NCBI RefSeq assembly: GCF_000243715.2
Contig: NZ_AHMO02000004.1
Span: 312,501-376,500, forward strand
Length of the DNA stretch: 64,000 nt
Origin: Leptospira broomii serovar Hurstbridge str. 5399
Lineage (GTDB): Bacteria > Spirochaetota > Leptospiria > Leptospirales > Leptospiraceae
Reading direction: 5' to 3'
The translations under genes and the position numbers were made by a program. Positions 35,056 to 44,604 of this stretch are shown one piece after another. Under the pieces are notes generated by a model, which was given only the letters and a program-made list of their open reading frames with translations, made no database searches and was not told the DNA's origin. Within the stretch, counting starts at the first letter, position 1, and every line of letters starts with the position of its first letter.

Positions 35056-36057
35056 ATGCGGGCGACATTCCTGACCGAAGGTACTTCACAAACAGGTTAT
35101 GGTCATTTATCACGAATAAAATCTTTGTATCAAGCCGCGGAATCGTTAGGCATGGATTGCTTTATTCTAGCTAACTATGACGCTAATGCTTCCATATACA
35201 TGAATGGATTAAATACGAAGAATTTCGACTGGAAGGATCAACCAACCGAATCCATCGCTTACATTAATAACTCTAATTTGGTATTCTTCGATAGCTACCA
35301 AGTCGGAATAGAAGTCTTAAGGGAAATCGTCTCAAATTCTGTAAATTCTATAAAGTTTGCGTACATTGATGACTTTAACCGTCTGGATTATCCGAACGGC
35401 ATAATTATAAATTATTCAATCGGTTCAAATCTTGAAATGTACGAAAACCAGTCCGGTAGAAAATCCTATTTGCTCGGACCGAAATACGCCCTTCTTGCAA
35501 GGGACTATTGGCAACTTCTATCAAAGAAAAGTTCGGAGATAAGGGAGAAAGTCGAAACGGTATTAATTACTTTTGGCGGAGCGGACAATGCGAATTTGAC
35601 AAAAGTCGCTTTGGAAACTCTTGTTAAAAACTTTCCAAGCATCGTATTTGAAGTAATTATCGGTCCTGGTAATACATCCTTCGAATTCTTTCCCTTGAAT
35701 AACGAAAGGATCAGGTTTAACAGAGCATTATCAATTTCCGATATGAAGACATTAATTGAAAGATCAGACTTATGCTTGACCGCATGCGGTCACACTACCT
35801 ATGAAATTGCTGCTACCGGCCGTCCAATGATTGCGATTTTAACTGCAGATAATCAAAAATTGAATGCCCAGGGTTGGAAAGCGGAAGGCATACCAGTATT
35901 AAACGGACTTGACTCGAATTTTAGCGATAATCTTGCGGAAATTTTTAAGAGTACGCTACCTATAGAGGTTCGAAAATCCCTTTCGAAAATTGTCAGTGAC
36001 TCTGTTGATCCGAGTGGAGCGATCAACGTGGTAAGAACCATCGTTGCATCGAACTAA
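35056..36057 (+). CDS. pseG: UDP-2,4-diacetamido-trideoxy-beta-L-altropyranose hydrolase, PseG
   Basis: 333 residues, GT-B-like fold. The N-terminus has the active-site His in GYGHLSRIKSL, and LLGPKYALLARDY, LITFGGADNANL and DLCLTACGHTTYEIAATGRP are PseG blocks. It cleaves UDP from the sugar nucleotide to free 6-deoxy-AltdiNAc for the synthase step. Overlaps pseH by 14 bp. Confidence 0.9.
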   Translation: MRATFLTEGTSQTGYGHLSRIKSLYQAAESLGMDCFILANYDANASIYMNGLNTKNFDWKDQPTESIAYINNSNLVFFDSYQVGIEVLREIVSNSVNSIKFAYIDDFNRLDYPNGIIINYSIGSNLEMYENQSGRKSYLLGPKYALLARDYWQLLSKKSSEIREKVETVLITFGGADNANLTKVALETLVKNFPSIVFEVIIGPGNTSFEFFPLNNERIRFNRALSISDMKTLIERSDLCLTACGHTTYEIAATGRPMIAILTADNQKLNAQGWKAEGIPVLNGLDSNFSDNLAEIFKSTLPIEVRKSLSKIVSDSVDPSGAINVVRTIVASN

Positions 36058-36535
36058 ATTGCAGAATTTTGTTTTAATAAAAGCTAATATCGACTATATT
36101 AAGGAAGTTTACGATCTTTCTAATAGTCGAGAAGTTCGGGAAAATAGTCTTAACTCGGCTGCGATCCCCTGGGATGTTCACGTGCAATGGTATAATTCAA
36201 AAATCAAGGCCAGTCCGGAAAATTTATTTCTTATAATCACGAATGCCGCTGGCGAATTTCTGGGTCAGGTTCGATTTCAAGCAACAAGCCAGGAAGAGGC
36301 CATAATTAGTATTAGTTTATCTGAGAAGGCGAGAGGGCGATCTTTGGCAGCCGAAATTTTAAAGGCGGCCAGTCAGATGTACATATCCGAAAATGCGAAA
36401 AAAAGGACAATTCTTGCTCAGATTAGTAAAGACAACATTCCTTCGCTAAAGTCTTTTTCTAAAGCGGCATTCGTTTACGATTCCGATTTTGAGCTTAATG
36501 ATAAACAATATATACTAATGAAAAAAGTAATATAA
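36044..36535 (+). CDS. pseH: GNAT N-acetyltransferase, PseH-like
   Basis: 163 residues from a TTG. GNAT features: SNSREVRENSLNSAAIPWDVHVQWY, GQVRFQ strand and the acetyl-CoA loop EKARGRSLAAEIL, then ISKDNIPSLKSFSKAAFVYD. In this order it should acetylate the C4 amino group made by PseC. A second TTG at 36059 is an alternative start. Confidence 0.82.
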   Translation: MHRTKLQNFVLIKANIDYIKEVYDLSNSREVRENSLNSAAIPWDVHVQWYNSKIKASPENLFLIITNAAGEFLGQVRFQATSQEEAIISISLSEKARGRSLAAEILKAASQMYISENAKKRTILAQISKDNIPSLKSFSKAAFVYDSDFELNDKQYILMKKVI

Positions 36536-36549
36536 AAAGGATCCTATTT

Positions 36550-37611
36550 GTGGAATCTATAAAGATAGGTAATAAATCTGTCGGCGGTAAAGATGATCCT
36601 TGTTTCATTATCGCCGAACTTTCGGCAAATCATAATCAGGATTTCAATTTAGCGGTCGAAACGTTGCACGCGATGAAGGAATCGGGCGCGGACTGCATAA
36701 AATTGCAAACATACACACCGGATACAATTACACTGAAATCCGATAACGAATGGTTCAAAATTCAAAAAGGGACAATTTGGGACGGAAAAACTCTGTATGA
36801 CTTATATTCCGAAGCGTTTACTCCTTGGGACTGGCAGCCGAAATTACAAGAAATCGCAAAGTCGATAGGCTTAGAAATATTCTCTTCTCCTTTCGATGAA
36901 AGTTCCGTAGATTTTCTGGAGAAAATGTCCGTCCCAGCTTATAAGATCGCTTCGTTTGAAATTACGGATATCCCTCTGATCAAATACGTTGCGAGTAAGG
37001 GAAAGCCTATTATCATTTCCACAGGTATAGCTTATATAGATGATATTAATTTAGCGATTCAAACTTGTCGCGAGGCAGGAAACGATCGCATTATTATTTT
37101 AAAATGTACCTCTTCTTATCCGGCCCCTTACGAGGAAATAAATCTTAAAACGATTCCGAATTTATCTGAAACTTTCGGCGTAGTCGCAGGACTTTCAGAC
37201 CATACTGAAGGCTGGGCAGTGCCGGTCGCGGCAGTTGCCCTGGGGGCGAAAGTCGTCGAAAAACATTTTATCTTGGACCGAAAAATAGGAGGCCCCGATT
37301 CTTCTTTTTCCATGGAACCGGGCGAGTTTAGAACAATGGTAGACGCTATCCGCAACGTGGAAAAGGCCATCGGTTCAATAAATTACGACTTATCGGAAAA
37401 GGTCATAACGAGCCGGGAATTCTCTCGTTCTCTATTTATAGTAAAAGATATTAAGAAGGGCGATCAATTTACTCGCGAGAATGTGAGGTCCATTCGGCCA
37501 GGCTTTGGAATGCATCCGAAATATTTTGAACGAATTTTAGGTAAAACGGCTTTGGAGGATTTTAGAGCGGGAACTCCTCTACAATTCGGCATGATTAGGA
37601 ACTTTCAATGA
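36550..37611 (+). CDS. pseI: Pseudaminic acid synthase, PseI
   Basis: 353 residues, GTG start. NeuB family: FIIAELSANHNQDFNLA, CIKLQTYTPDTITL, IFSSPFDESSVDFL, YKIASFEITDIPLIKYVA, LKCTSSYPAP, GLSDHTEGWAVPVAAVALGAKVVEKHF, and a C-terminal SAF domain (REFSRSLFIVKDIKKGDQFT). It condenses 6-deoxy-AltdiNAc with PEP to give pseudaminic acid. Overlaps wzt by 4 bp. Confidence 0.93.
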   Translation: MESIKIGNKSVGGKDDPCFIIAELSANHNQDFNLAVETLHAMKESGADCIKLQTYTPDTITLKSDNEWFKIQKGTIWDGKTLYDLYSEAFTPWDWQPKLQEIAKSIGLEIFSSPFDESSVDFLEKMSVPAYKIASFEITDIPLIKYVASKGKPIIISTGIAYIDDINLAIQTCREAGNDRIIILKCTSSYPAPYEEINLKTIPNLSETFGVVAGLSDHTEGWAVPVAAVALGAKVVEKHFILDRKIGGPDSSFSMEPGEFRTMVDAIRNVEKAIGSINYDLSEKVITSREFSRSLFIVKDIKKGDQFTRENVRSIRPGFGMHPKYFERILGKTALEDFRAGTPLQFGMIRNFQ

Positions 37612-38894
37612 TTGTAATAAAGGCGGAATCTATTTCTAAAAAGTATCGACTAGGTACGTTCGGGACCGGGTCGTTCCAGAAGGATTTTCAAAGTTGGTGG
37701 GCTAAAGTAAGGAAGAAAGATGATCCTAACGAAGTAATTCGCGAAGACCATGATTATCGAATCGAGGATTCGGAAGATAAAAATCCCTTATTTTGGGCGT
37801 TGAAGGATATCAATCTCGAGATTAATGCCGGCGACCGCATCGGAATCATCGGTCGTAACGGAGCCGGTAAATCCACTCTTTTAAAATTATTCTCACGAGT
37901 AACGGCGCCAACAACCGGCATTATTAAAGTTCGCGGTAGAATTGCCAGCCTGCTGGAAGTAGGAACTGGTTTCCATCCGGAACTTTCAGGTAGGGAAAAC
38001 ATATATTTGAACGGTGCTATTTTAGGAATGTCTAAAAAAGAAATCCGATCGAAAATGGAGGAAATTATCGACTTTGCCGAAATAGAGCAGTTTATCGATA
38101 CTCCAGTAAAGCGATATTCAAGCGGAATGTATGTTAGGCTGGCCTTTTCCGTCGCGGCACATTTGCAGTCCGAAATTTTGATCTTAGACGAGGTATTAGC
38201 GGTCGGCGATACCAAGTTCCAAAAGAAATGCATGCAAAAGATTTCTGAAGTCGGCGGCCAAGGAAGAACGATTTTATTCGTAAGTCATAATTTAAATTCC
38301 ATACTCGCATTATGCAACAAGGTCGCCCACTTAAGAACAGGTAGGTTGGTAGAGTTCGGAGATACTCAGAAGGTAGTTAATAATTATCTGGATTCTCTTG
38401 CGGATTCACAGATCCAATCTAAGATCCGTAGTTTGGACGGTAATTTAATTATAAAAAGAGTCAGGTTTTTAGATAAAAACGATAGAGTGAAAAATATCTT
38501 TTCTATGTTAAGCGATCTTTGTGTTGAAATCACTTATGAAGCGCTTAAAGATATGGGAACGATCACCTTTACCGTCGGCGTGACCGGTATTTCGGGAGCG
38601 CTTTTTATGGGCAGTATGCTCTACGATGGTCGGAGACCTAATATCAAAAAAGGGACAGGAGTTCTTAGATGCACGTTTAAGGAAATGCCGTTAATGCCTG
38701 GCCAAATGTATTCTGTTTTTTTGGCGGTTCGAGGGGTTGATTATGAAGCTCCATTATTAGGTGCGCTAGATGTCGGGAGCTTTACGGTCGAAGGTGATTT
38801 AAAAAAATTGAAGTATAATGGTCCTTTGGCAAGACAGACTGCGAAAGTCTCAGGTCCCATCATAATCAATTATAAGTGGGAGCACACATCATGA
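37608..38894 (+). CDS. wzt: O-antigen ABC exporter ATPase with carbohydrate-binding C-domain (Wzt)
   Basis: 428 residues. Walker A GRNGAGKSTLLKLF, signature YSSGMYVRLAFSVA, Walker B ILILDEVLAVGD. Residues 275-428 form a beta-sandwich of the Wzt C-terminal type that reads the chain terminus (VEITYEALKDMGTITFTVGV, GVLRCTFKEMPLMPGQMYSVFLAVRG). It energises export with Wzm at 28632. The C-domain suggests length-terminated O-antigen of the Wzm/Wzt type. Stop overlaps the next gene as ATGA. Confidence 0.92.
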   Translation: MIVIKAESISKKYRLGTFGTGSFQKDFQSWWAKVRKKDDPNEVIREDHDYRIEDSEDKNPLFWALKDINLEINAGDRIGIIGRNGAGKSTLLKLFSRVTAPTTGIIKVRGRIASLLEVGTGFHPELSGRENIYLNGAILGMSKKEIRSKMEEIIDFAEIEQFIDTPVKRYSSGMYVRLAFSVAAHLQSEILILDEVLAVGDTKFQKKCMQKISEVGGQGRTILFVSHNLNSILALCNKVAHLRTGRLVEFGDTQKVVNNYLDSLADSQIQSKIRSLDGNLIIKRVRFLDKNDRVKNIFSMLSDLCVEITYEALKDMGTITFTVGVTGISGALFMGSMLYDGRRPNIKKGTGVLRCTFKEMPLMPGQMYSVFLAVRGVDYEAPLLGALDVGSFTVEGDLKKLKYNGPLARQTAKVSGPIIINYKWEHTS

Positions 38895-39724
38895 GTATAG
38901 AGACTGCGATTTTGTCTAAGGGTTTGTTTCTCGCTGCTTGCTGTCGAAGTTTGGACTTCGAAGTGGAGGTACTACTAAGAAATACTCTAAGAAATCCGTT
39001 CGATCCTTTGGCTGGCGAAAAGAAAAAAGGAATCAGCTACGGCTTGGAAATTTTCGATATAAACGGAAATTCCCTTTTCTCCAATCCGAAATACGGAAAT
39101 ATTCCGTTTAACTCGTTTTCAAGCGTAAAGCCGACAGATGCGTTGGACGGCGAGAACGCAAAAAAAGCAGAATTGATGGTCGTGATTCCTGAAATATTAA
39201 CCGAACCGAATGTATGGTTCGAGCAGGAACACGAAATAGTCTATTCGAATAAAATGACAAAATCGCTACCGGCGGTCATTTACGATCAATTGCCGCTTCG
39301 TTTCGTTGACGAGTATCCTCCAATAATTCTTCTCAACCATAAAATTTATGTATCTAAAGACTTGAATTCTTTCGTCGTCCTTGCCAATTATAGGGGATCG
39401 AAAAATCGAAGCGAATCTCCTCAGAATATGGAATTAAGTTTTTTTAACGGTTCAGGTGCGTTGCTCTTGAGAAAAACCGTTTCAATTCCGTACAACTCGA
39501 CCTTCTATATTAACGTGAAGTCAGAAATTGGATCTTTAATTGAATTAAGCGATTCCCCAATTCTATTAACGTTAACTGCGCGGGGCGGTAATAGTCTATT
39601 TGCGATCGAAACGATAACGATTAACGAAAAGACAAAAAATGCCGCGTTGGAACATTCTTTGGCCCCGGTTTATTTCGTAAGCCAAAGTATGAAAGAAGTG
39701 AGATCGAGAGCCTTACTCTTTTGA
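38891..39724 (+). CDS. Uncharacterised protein encoded after wzt (first of two)
   Basis: 277 residues, using the ATG at 38891 that overlaps the wzt stop. No signal peptide or membrane segment is obvious. Alternating short hydrophobic strands (FEVEVLLRNTLRNPF, SYGLEIFDINGNSLF, SFVVLANYRGS, PILLTLTARGGNSLFAIETITI) suggest two beta-sandwich domains. I recognise no family. The position directly behind Wzt suggests a role in chain termination, export or modification. Confidence 0.65.
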   Translation: MSIETAILSKGLFLAACCRSLDFEVEVLLRNTLRNPFDPLAGEKKKGISYGLEIFDINGNSLFSNPKYGNIPFNSFSSVKPTDALDGENAKKAELMVVIPEILTEPNVWFEQEHEIVYSNKMTKSLPAVIYDQLPLRFVDEYPPIILLNHKIYVSKDLNSFVVLANYRGSKNRSESPQNMELSFFNGSGALLLRKTVSIPYNSTFYINVKSEIGSLIELSDSPILLTLTARGGNSLFAIETITINEKTKNAALEHSLAPVYFVSQSMKEVRSRALLF

Positions 39725-39742
39725 TTTGATGGAGATTAAACC

Positions 39743-40531
39743 GTGATTATTAAAGATTTATTACGACCGATTTATAGAGCCCTTTTAGAAATTAAGGATA
39801 GCCAAAAAGGACGATTGAGTCCGCCGGTTACGCAAATTTTTATAAATGATGAGACCCGACGCACAAGTTTTTCGATAACTAACTACCCATCTTTCTTACT
39901 ACCTTCGCGAATCGGCAAAGTCTGGTATGAAATTAGCTTGAGTGATCAAGACGGAAATAAAGTTTTCTCAAAAGATATAAAATTGGCAAAGTACGGAAGT
40001 ATGGAAATTTCTCCTGAGCGATTTTATTCCAAAAAGCTGCCGAATCGGGGACTTTTTTTCGCTAATATTAAGGAATCAAAACTTTCATTCGTTCAGAAAT
40101 TTCATTTGCGAAAATTAGGAAGACTGACGTCGCATTTTTACACTCTATATCATTCCGCGGATTACAGTAATTTAGCGATGGTTCACCCTCAAACGGTAGC
40201 CCCCGTTCCGGTTTCGGAGGGGAAGTCCAATTTCTGGTATTCACAATTTTTAATAAAGGTCTCCTCCATCTCGTCCATTGAGCTTTTTCAAATGAATCCA
40301 AGTCCGAGAAAGGCCGATTTAAATCTTATAGTCATGAATATGGACGGAAAAGAAGTAATTTCTTCCGAAGAATCCGTTCCGGCGTTCGGAGTTCGAAATG
40401 TTAAATTCGACCGAAAAATGTTGGGCGAAAATGAATACGTCTACATTGCATCTGATACGCTTAGGGGAAATGAGAAACCCATCCTCTTTTCCCATTACCC
40501 CGACGGAACATATACTGCTTTGCATACCTAA
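39743..40531 (+). CDS. Uncharacterised protein encoded after wzt (second of two)
   Basis: 262 residues, GTG start at 39743. The layout resembles the previous protein: two strand-rich halves (IGKVWYEISLSDQDGNKVFSKDI and LNLIVMNMDGKEVISSEESVPAFGVRNVKF) with the D-x-x-G-x-x-hydrophobic turn common to both. They may be distant paralogues. Two charged helices near 1-25 and 110-130. No catalytic motif recognised. Confidence 0.62.
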   Translation: MIIKDLLRPIYRALLEIKDSQKGRLSPPVTQIFINDETRRTSFSITNYPSFLLPSRIGKVWYEISLSDQDGNKVFSKDIKLAKYGSMEISPERFYSKKLPNRGLFFANIKESKLSFVQKFHLRKLGRLTSHFYTLYHSADYSNLAMVHPQTVAPVPVSEGKSNFWYSQFLIKVSSISSIELFQMNPSPRKADLNLIVMNMDGKEVISSEESVPAFGVRNVKFDRKMLGENEYVYIASDTLRGNEKPILFSHYPDGTYTALHT

Positions 40532-40675
40532 AACAAACCGATCCGAAATTGGCGGTGCTAATTTCGACGTATAATGGTTTTACGTGGATCGCACCGTCCT
40601 ACCTCTTAAAATCCTCCGCTTCCTTATAGACAAAGCTATTCTTTTAACATTCGAAATTGGAGCGAATAAAGCACG

Positions 40676-41629
40676 ATGGAACATGTGATATCGAAATATA
40701 CGGATGAAGAAGGTCGTGATTTTTATTATATTCTAAAAACCCGTAAAAATGTGAAAAAGTTGGTAATTCATTTTACGGCATTTTTCGGAGATTGGGGTGA
40801 TCGAAAGGAATACAAGGAAAACTATCAGGGCTACTTCCATCGTTTGAAAATGTTGGGTTTTCAAAAAGATTTCAATGCTCTTTTTCTTTGCGATCAATTC
40901 GGTTTCAGCAAGAACGGTACTTACTATACTGGAGAACACGGTGATTTTTTTGTCGAGCGGGCGATGCTCAAAATTATAAAACGCACAATTGATGAACTTC
41001 AAATTTCTAATAATAACATTATAACTGTCGGGTCCTCGATGGGCGCAACAGCAGCACTAAAATTCGGTTTATTGTTCGACGTCAAAGGCATAATATCGAT
41101 AAGCCCGCACATTGACCTGGATATTTGTGCGGAAAAACAAGGTCGCTTCGATCATGTTGCTTTTATTTGCCCTGATGGAAATCCGATGTCCGTAGATAAT
41201 TATATCTATACTAGACAAGTGAATCGCTTACTCGATGCTTGGGATCGATTTAAGAAATTACCCATCCTTTTTATTCATTCCTGCGAGGATGATTATGGCG
41301 TTCATAGTGAACAGGTTCTGCCTATCGTATCTCGTTGGAAATCTCTGGGCGGAACGGAATATTCTGATTTTCGGCTGGTCGGGGGTCACGGAAGCGACTA
41401 TTGCACAAAGGCGGTAATTTTGGACGTGATCCATCGGATTTTTAACAATCAGAAAATTTTACCGAAGAGGTATCTTTCTTTTAAATATTTACCGGATAAG
41501 GAAAAATCCGAAAGGTATCGGAGCGTTAGGAGAGTAATAAGAGTTATTTTAGAAAAACTGCATCTACTAAATGTATCGAGAAATGTTCGCTCATATTTTA
41601 TGACTAAAATGAAAAAGGAAAAAGTTTAA
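40676..41629 (+). CDS. Alpha/beta-hydrolase fold protein, possible glycan esterase or acyltransferase
   Basis: 317 residues. VITVGSSMGATAALKFGLLF carries a GxSxG nucleophile elbow (about residue 122-126), and the acid and His could be HSCEDDYGVHSE and LVGGHGSDY. The arrangement recalls Asp2-type accessory glycan O-acetyltransferases and capsule-locus hydrolases. The C-terminal 60 residues are basic and helical. Preceded by 144 bp with no recognised signal. Reaction not known. Confidence 0.65.
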   Translation: MEHVISKYTDEEGRDFYYILKTRKNVKKLVIHFTAFFGDWGDRKEYKENYQGYFHRLKMLGFQKDFNALFLCDQFGFSKNGTYYTGEHGDFFVERAMLKIIKRTIDELQISNNNIITVGSSMGATAALKFGLLFDVKGIISISPHIDLDICAEKQGRFDHVAFICPDGNPMSVDNYIYTRQVNRLLDAWDRFKKLPILFIHSCEDDYGVHSEQVLPIVSRWKSLGGTEYSDFRLVGGHGSDYCTKAVILDVIHRIFNNQKILPKRYLSFKYLPDKEKSERYRSVRRVIRVILEKLHLLNVSRNVRSYFMTKMKKEKV

Positions 41630-41635
41630 AATCTC

Positions 41636-43093
41636 GTGAATTTAATTATAAACGGATTTCATAAAACCCAATATTTTCCGGTTATATCATACATAACTGA
41701 TCGTCTCAAACCTTCGAAATGTCATGTAATTTTTGAAACGAATAAAGTTCCATTAGATGTCGAGGCTAAATACTACGCGTGCGCGGTATTATCCCATGAA
41801 TTTAGTTATGACACCCCGGAGGATGAGCTCCTTCCCGTTGGGGAAGATCTCCTACAAGAGCTTTCCGATTGCGAGGGGGTAGTTCTTAAAATGATGGAGC
41901 GGGACGAAATTCGGGGGGAATGGTCCTATAATAAGAGAAAATCGGTTTATTTAAAACATTTGCGTTATTGGAATCATGTCATTGAAACCGATGATATCGG
42001 GCTTTTTATTTCATCGAATATTCCTCACGTCGTATACGACTATATTATATATTCATTATGTATAAGGAAGGGAATCCAGACTATCTTTTTCTATCAATTC
42101 CAGCCCGGGCTTTCCTTCTTTATGCAAAATTGGAAAGATCCAACTCCAGGCATCGTTAAACTTTTCGAATGGCAATGCGCTCGGGAAAACTTGAATCTTT
42201 CGAATAGAATGGAGTTGGAGTGGCAAACTTATGTGGTAAATACGGAAAATAAGAAACCTTTCTACATGATGAATGCTGCCCCGAATTTATTAAACGAAGG
42301 TGGATTTAATAAAATCGCGTTGCTTACGAGAGTAATCCGGGTCATTTTATTGAAGCCTTGGCGTCTGATTGGACTTCTTTTTGACTTTCAGCGGAAGTTA
42401 CAGAATTACCTTTCGCTTTTTCAGCGGATTATCGATCGAAAACGCATAATGCGCATCGAGAATTTCTATCGAAATCACTGCTCCGATCCGGTCCCGAACG
42501 AGAAATATATATATTTACCTCTTCATCTGCAGCCGGAAATGTCAACTTCGCCGATGGCAGGCGTTTTTATTGACCAAGTTCTTATTGCGGAAATGTTAAA
42601 CGCTTATTTACCGGAAAATTGCTATATATATATTAAGGAACATCCGAACCAGGATTTAAAATACCGAGATGAATCTTTCTATCGGACCTTGGTATCATTG
42701 AAATCTGTAAAAATAATTTCAAGAGATTATGATACTTTCAAATTGATTCAGGGATGCGCCGCTGTTGCGACTTGTACCGGAACGGCAGGTTGGGAAGCTC
42801 TCCTAAAAGGGAAGATTGTTCTTTTGTTCGGTTATACTTTTTATCAGGATGCACCCGGAGTTTTTAAGATCAGATCTGCTAAAGATTGTGATGATGCTAT
42901 ATATCGTCTTTTTAATACTCCCAATCCCGTCGCTGTCGACCGTATTAAACCCTTTTTGAAGGCTCTGGAAGAATATGCGTTCTTTGGCAATATAGATCCG
43001 GATTATATGCTAGACGGGGAAACGGATCAGCAGTCCAATGTCGACGGCATCTGTAAATCCATCGATAAGTTATTAACTTTGCGCCATTCATGA
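41636..43093 (+). CDS. Capsule-type glycosyltransferase-like protein, paralogue 1
   Basis: 485 residues, GTG start. The C-terminal half reads like the capsule polysaccharide biosynthesis (KpsC/KpsS, PF05159-like) fold: YIYLPLHLQPEMSTSPMAGVF, YIKEHPNQDLKY (the KxHP motif), CAAVATCTGTAGWEALLKGK and VLLFGYTF. N-terminal half has YWNHVIETDDIGLFISSNIPH. Probably transfers a nonulosonate or Kdo-like sugar from a CMP donor, by analogy with that family; donor inferred only from the Pse genes. Overlaps its paralogue by 4 bp (ATGA). Confidence 0.7.
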   Translation: MNLIINGFHKTQYFPVISYITDRLKPSKCHVIFETNKVPLDVEAKYYACAVLSHEFSYDTPEDELLPVGEDLLQELSDCEGVVLKMMERDEIRGEWSYNKRKSVYLKHLRYWNHVIETDDIGLFISSNIPHVVYDYIIYSLCIRKGIQTIFFYQFQPGLSFFMQNWKDPTPGIVKLFEWQCARENLNLSNRMELEWQTYVVNTENKKPFYMMNAAPNLLNEGGFNKIALLTRVIRVILLKPWRLIGLLFDFQRKLQNYLSLFQRIIDRKRIMRIENFYRNHCSDPVPNEKYIYLPLHLQPEMSTSPMAGVFIDQVLIAEMLNAYLPENCYIYIKEHPNQDLKYRDESFYRTLVSLKSVKIISRDYDTFKLIQGCAAVATCTGTAGWEALLKGKIVLLFGYTFYQDAPGVFKIRSAKDCDDAIYRLFNTPNPVAVDRIKPFLKALEEYAFFGNIDPDYMLDGETDQQSNVDGICKSIDKLLTLRHS

Positions 43094-44604
43094 ATCTTAT
43101 TATTTACGGATTATATAATTCTCATCATCTTCCAATGATCGAGGATTTAAACCGGGCATTTAAAATAGAATATTGCGAAATCATCGGTAACTCGGAATCG
43201 AATTCAATTAAAAACGATTTCATCGGAGAGTATCGAGTTCATGATTGGCACAGTATTTCTCTCGGTTATTCAGATGTCGACTGGAACGTTATCGCACCGC
43301 TTGATCAGCCTTTAATTGAATCGATGCGGGATTGCGAGGTGGAGGTTTATCGAATGATGGACCGAAAGTCCTTAAATGTGGCGACCTCCTGGCCCTACAA
43401 TCTTCGAAAGAAAATTTACTATGAGCATTTGCGTTACTGGAATCACATTTTGAGCGAACGTAAATTTGATTGTTTTCTTTCTTTGAATATTCCGCACGAA
43501 ATCATCGATTTTATCATTTATTGGCTTTGTAAAAAGAAAGGGATCGCTACGTTTTTTTTCTACCAATTTCAGTCAGATATTACCTTTCTAATGTCGGACT
43601 GGACTGATCCGTTTCCTAACTATGAGCGGGATCGAGAAGCCCTTTATGCAAAACTGAAGAAGCAGAGATCTTATTCGATTGAGCTGTCGGAAAGAATTCT
43701 TCTAGAATTAACTGCACAGCGAAATTCGAATGAAGATTACGTTCCATTTTACATGCGAAAGGAAAAGCCCAGCTTAGGGCTAAGATGGTTCTCGGAAATA
43801 AGAGAAATTGCCTCTTCATTGACGAGGCTTACGGTTGAAATATTCAGAATATTTCTTTTTCCGAATATAGATTCCATTTATTCGTTTGTTACTCGATATA
43901 GAATTGCGTACAAAGTCGAAAGATACAAAAACGATGCCGTTCGGTCTTTAAGAGAACTGGAATATATTCCGAGAAGCGATGATCGTTATATTTATGTTCC
44001 CTTGCATTTGCAACCTGAATTATCTACATCTCCGATGGCAGGGCGATTCGTGGATCAAAGGCTAATGCTTGAAATGTTGGCGTTCCATATTCCCGATGAC
44101 GTTCTGCTATACGTGAAGGAGCATCCTAATCAGGATTTGAGCCAGCGCGAGTTCGGTTTTTATCGAGATATAGCAAAGATTAAATCCGTACGAATTATTT
44201 CTCGAGAATTTAGCTCCAAGAATTTACTTTCGAATTGTATTGGAGTCGCGACAGCTAGCGGAACCGTTGGTTGGGAGGCTATTTTTAGATATAAACCTGT
44301 ATTATTATTTGGTCATACTTTTTTTAAATATGCTCCGGGAGTCATGAAAATTAATTCCAGCGATGACTGTCGTAGAGTTATGGAACGCTTATTTTCAGCG
44401 GATTTTGAAGCTGCATCAGAGACGGATCTATTAGTTTTCTTAAAAATACTCGATGATTCAATTATTCGCGGAAACATAGATATCGAATATCGCAAAGAAA
44501 GTAAAGTGAGCTACGAGAGCGATATTGAGGCTTTGAGTAGTTCTCTTTCAGGGAAAGTTCGGAAACTTCTGGAAGAGGGAAGTAGTAGGAGCGAAAGTTA
44601 TTGA
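43090..44604 (+). CDS. Capsule-type glycosyltransferase-like protein, paralogue 2
   Basis: 504 residues. Clearly homologous to the preceding protein along its length: HLRYWNHIL, FLSLNIPHEIIDFIIYWLC, YIYVPLHLQPELSTSPMAGRF, YVKEHPNQDL, GVATASGTVGWEAIF and VLLFGHTFFKYAPGVMKI. A tandem duplication with subsequent divergence. It could add a second, differently linked residue. ATGA overlap upstream; TTG-overlapping start of the next gene downstream. Confidence 0.7.
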   Translation: MNLIIYGLYNSHHLPMIEDLNRAFKIEYCEIIGNSESNSIKNDFIGEYRVHDWHSISLGYSDVDWNVIAPLDQPLIESMRDCEVEVYRMMDRKSLNVATSWPYNLRKKIYYEHLRYWNHILSERKFDCFLSLNIPHEIIDFIIYWLCKKKGIATFFFYQFQSDITFLMSDWTDPFPNYERDREALYAKLKKQRSYSIELSERILLELTAQRNSNEDYVPFYMRKEKPSLGLRWFSEIREIASSLTRLTVEIFRIFLFPNIDSIYSFVTRYRIAYKVERYKNDAVRSLRELEYIPRSDDRYIYVPLHLQPELSTSPMAGRFVDQRLMLEMLAFHIPDDVLLYVKEHPNQDLSQREFGFYRDIAKIKSVRIISREFSSKNLLSNCIGVATASGTVGWEAIFRYKPVLLFGHTFFKYAPGVMKINSSDDCRRVMERLFSADFEAASETDLLVFLKILDDSIIRGNIDIEYRKESKVSYESDIEALSSSLSGKVRKLLEEGSSRSESY

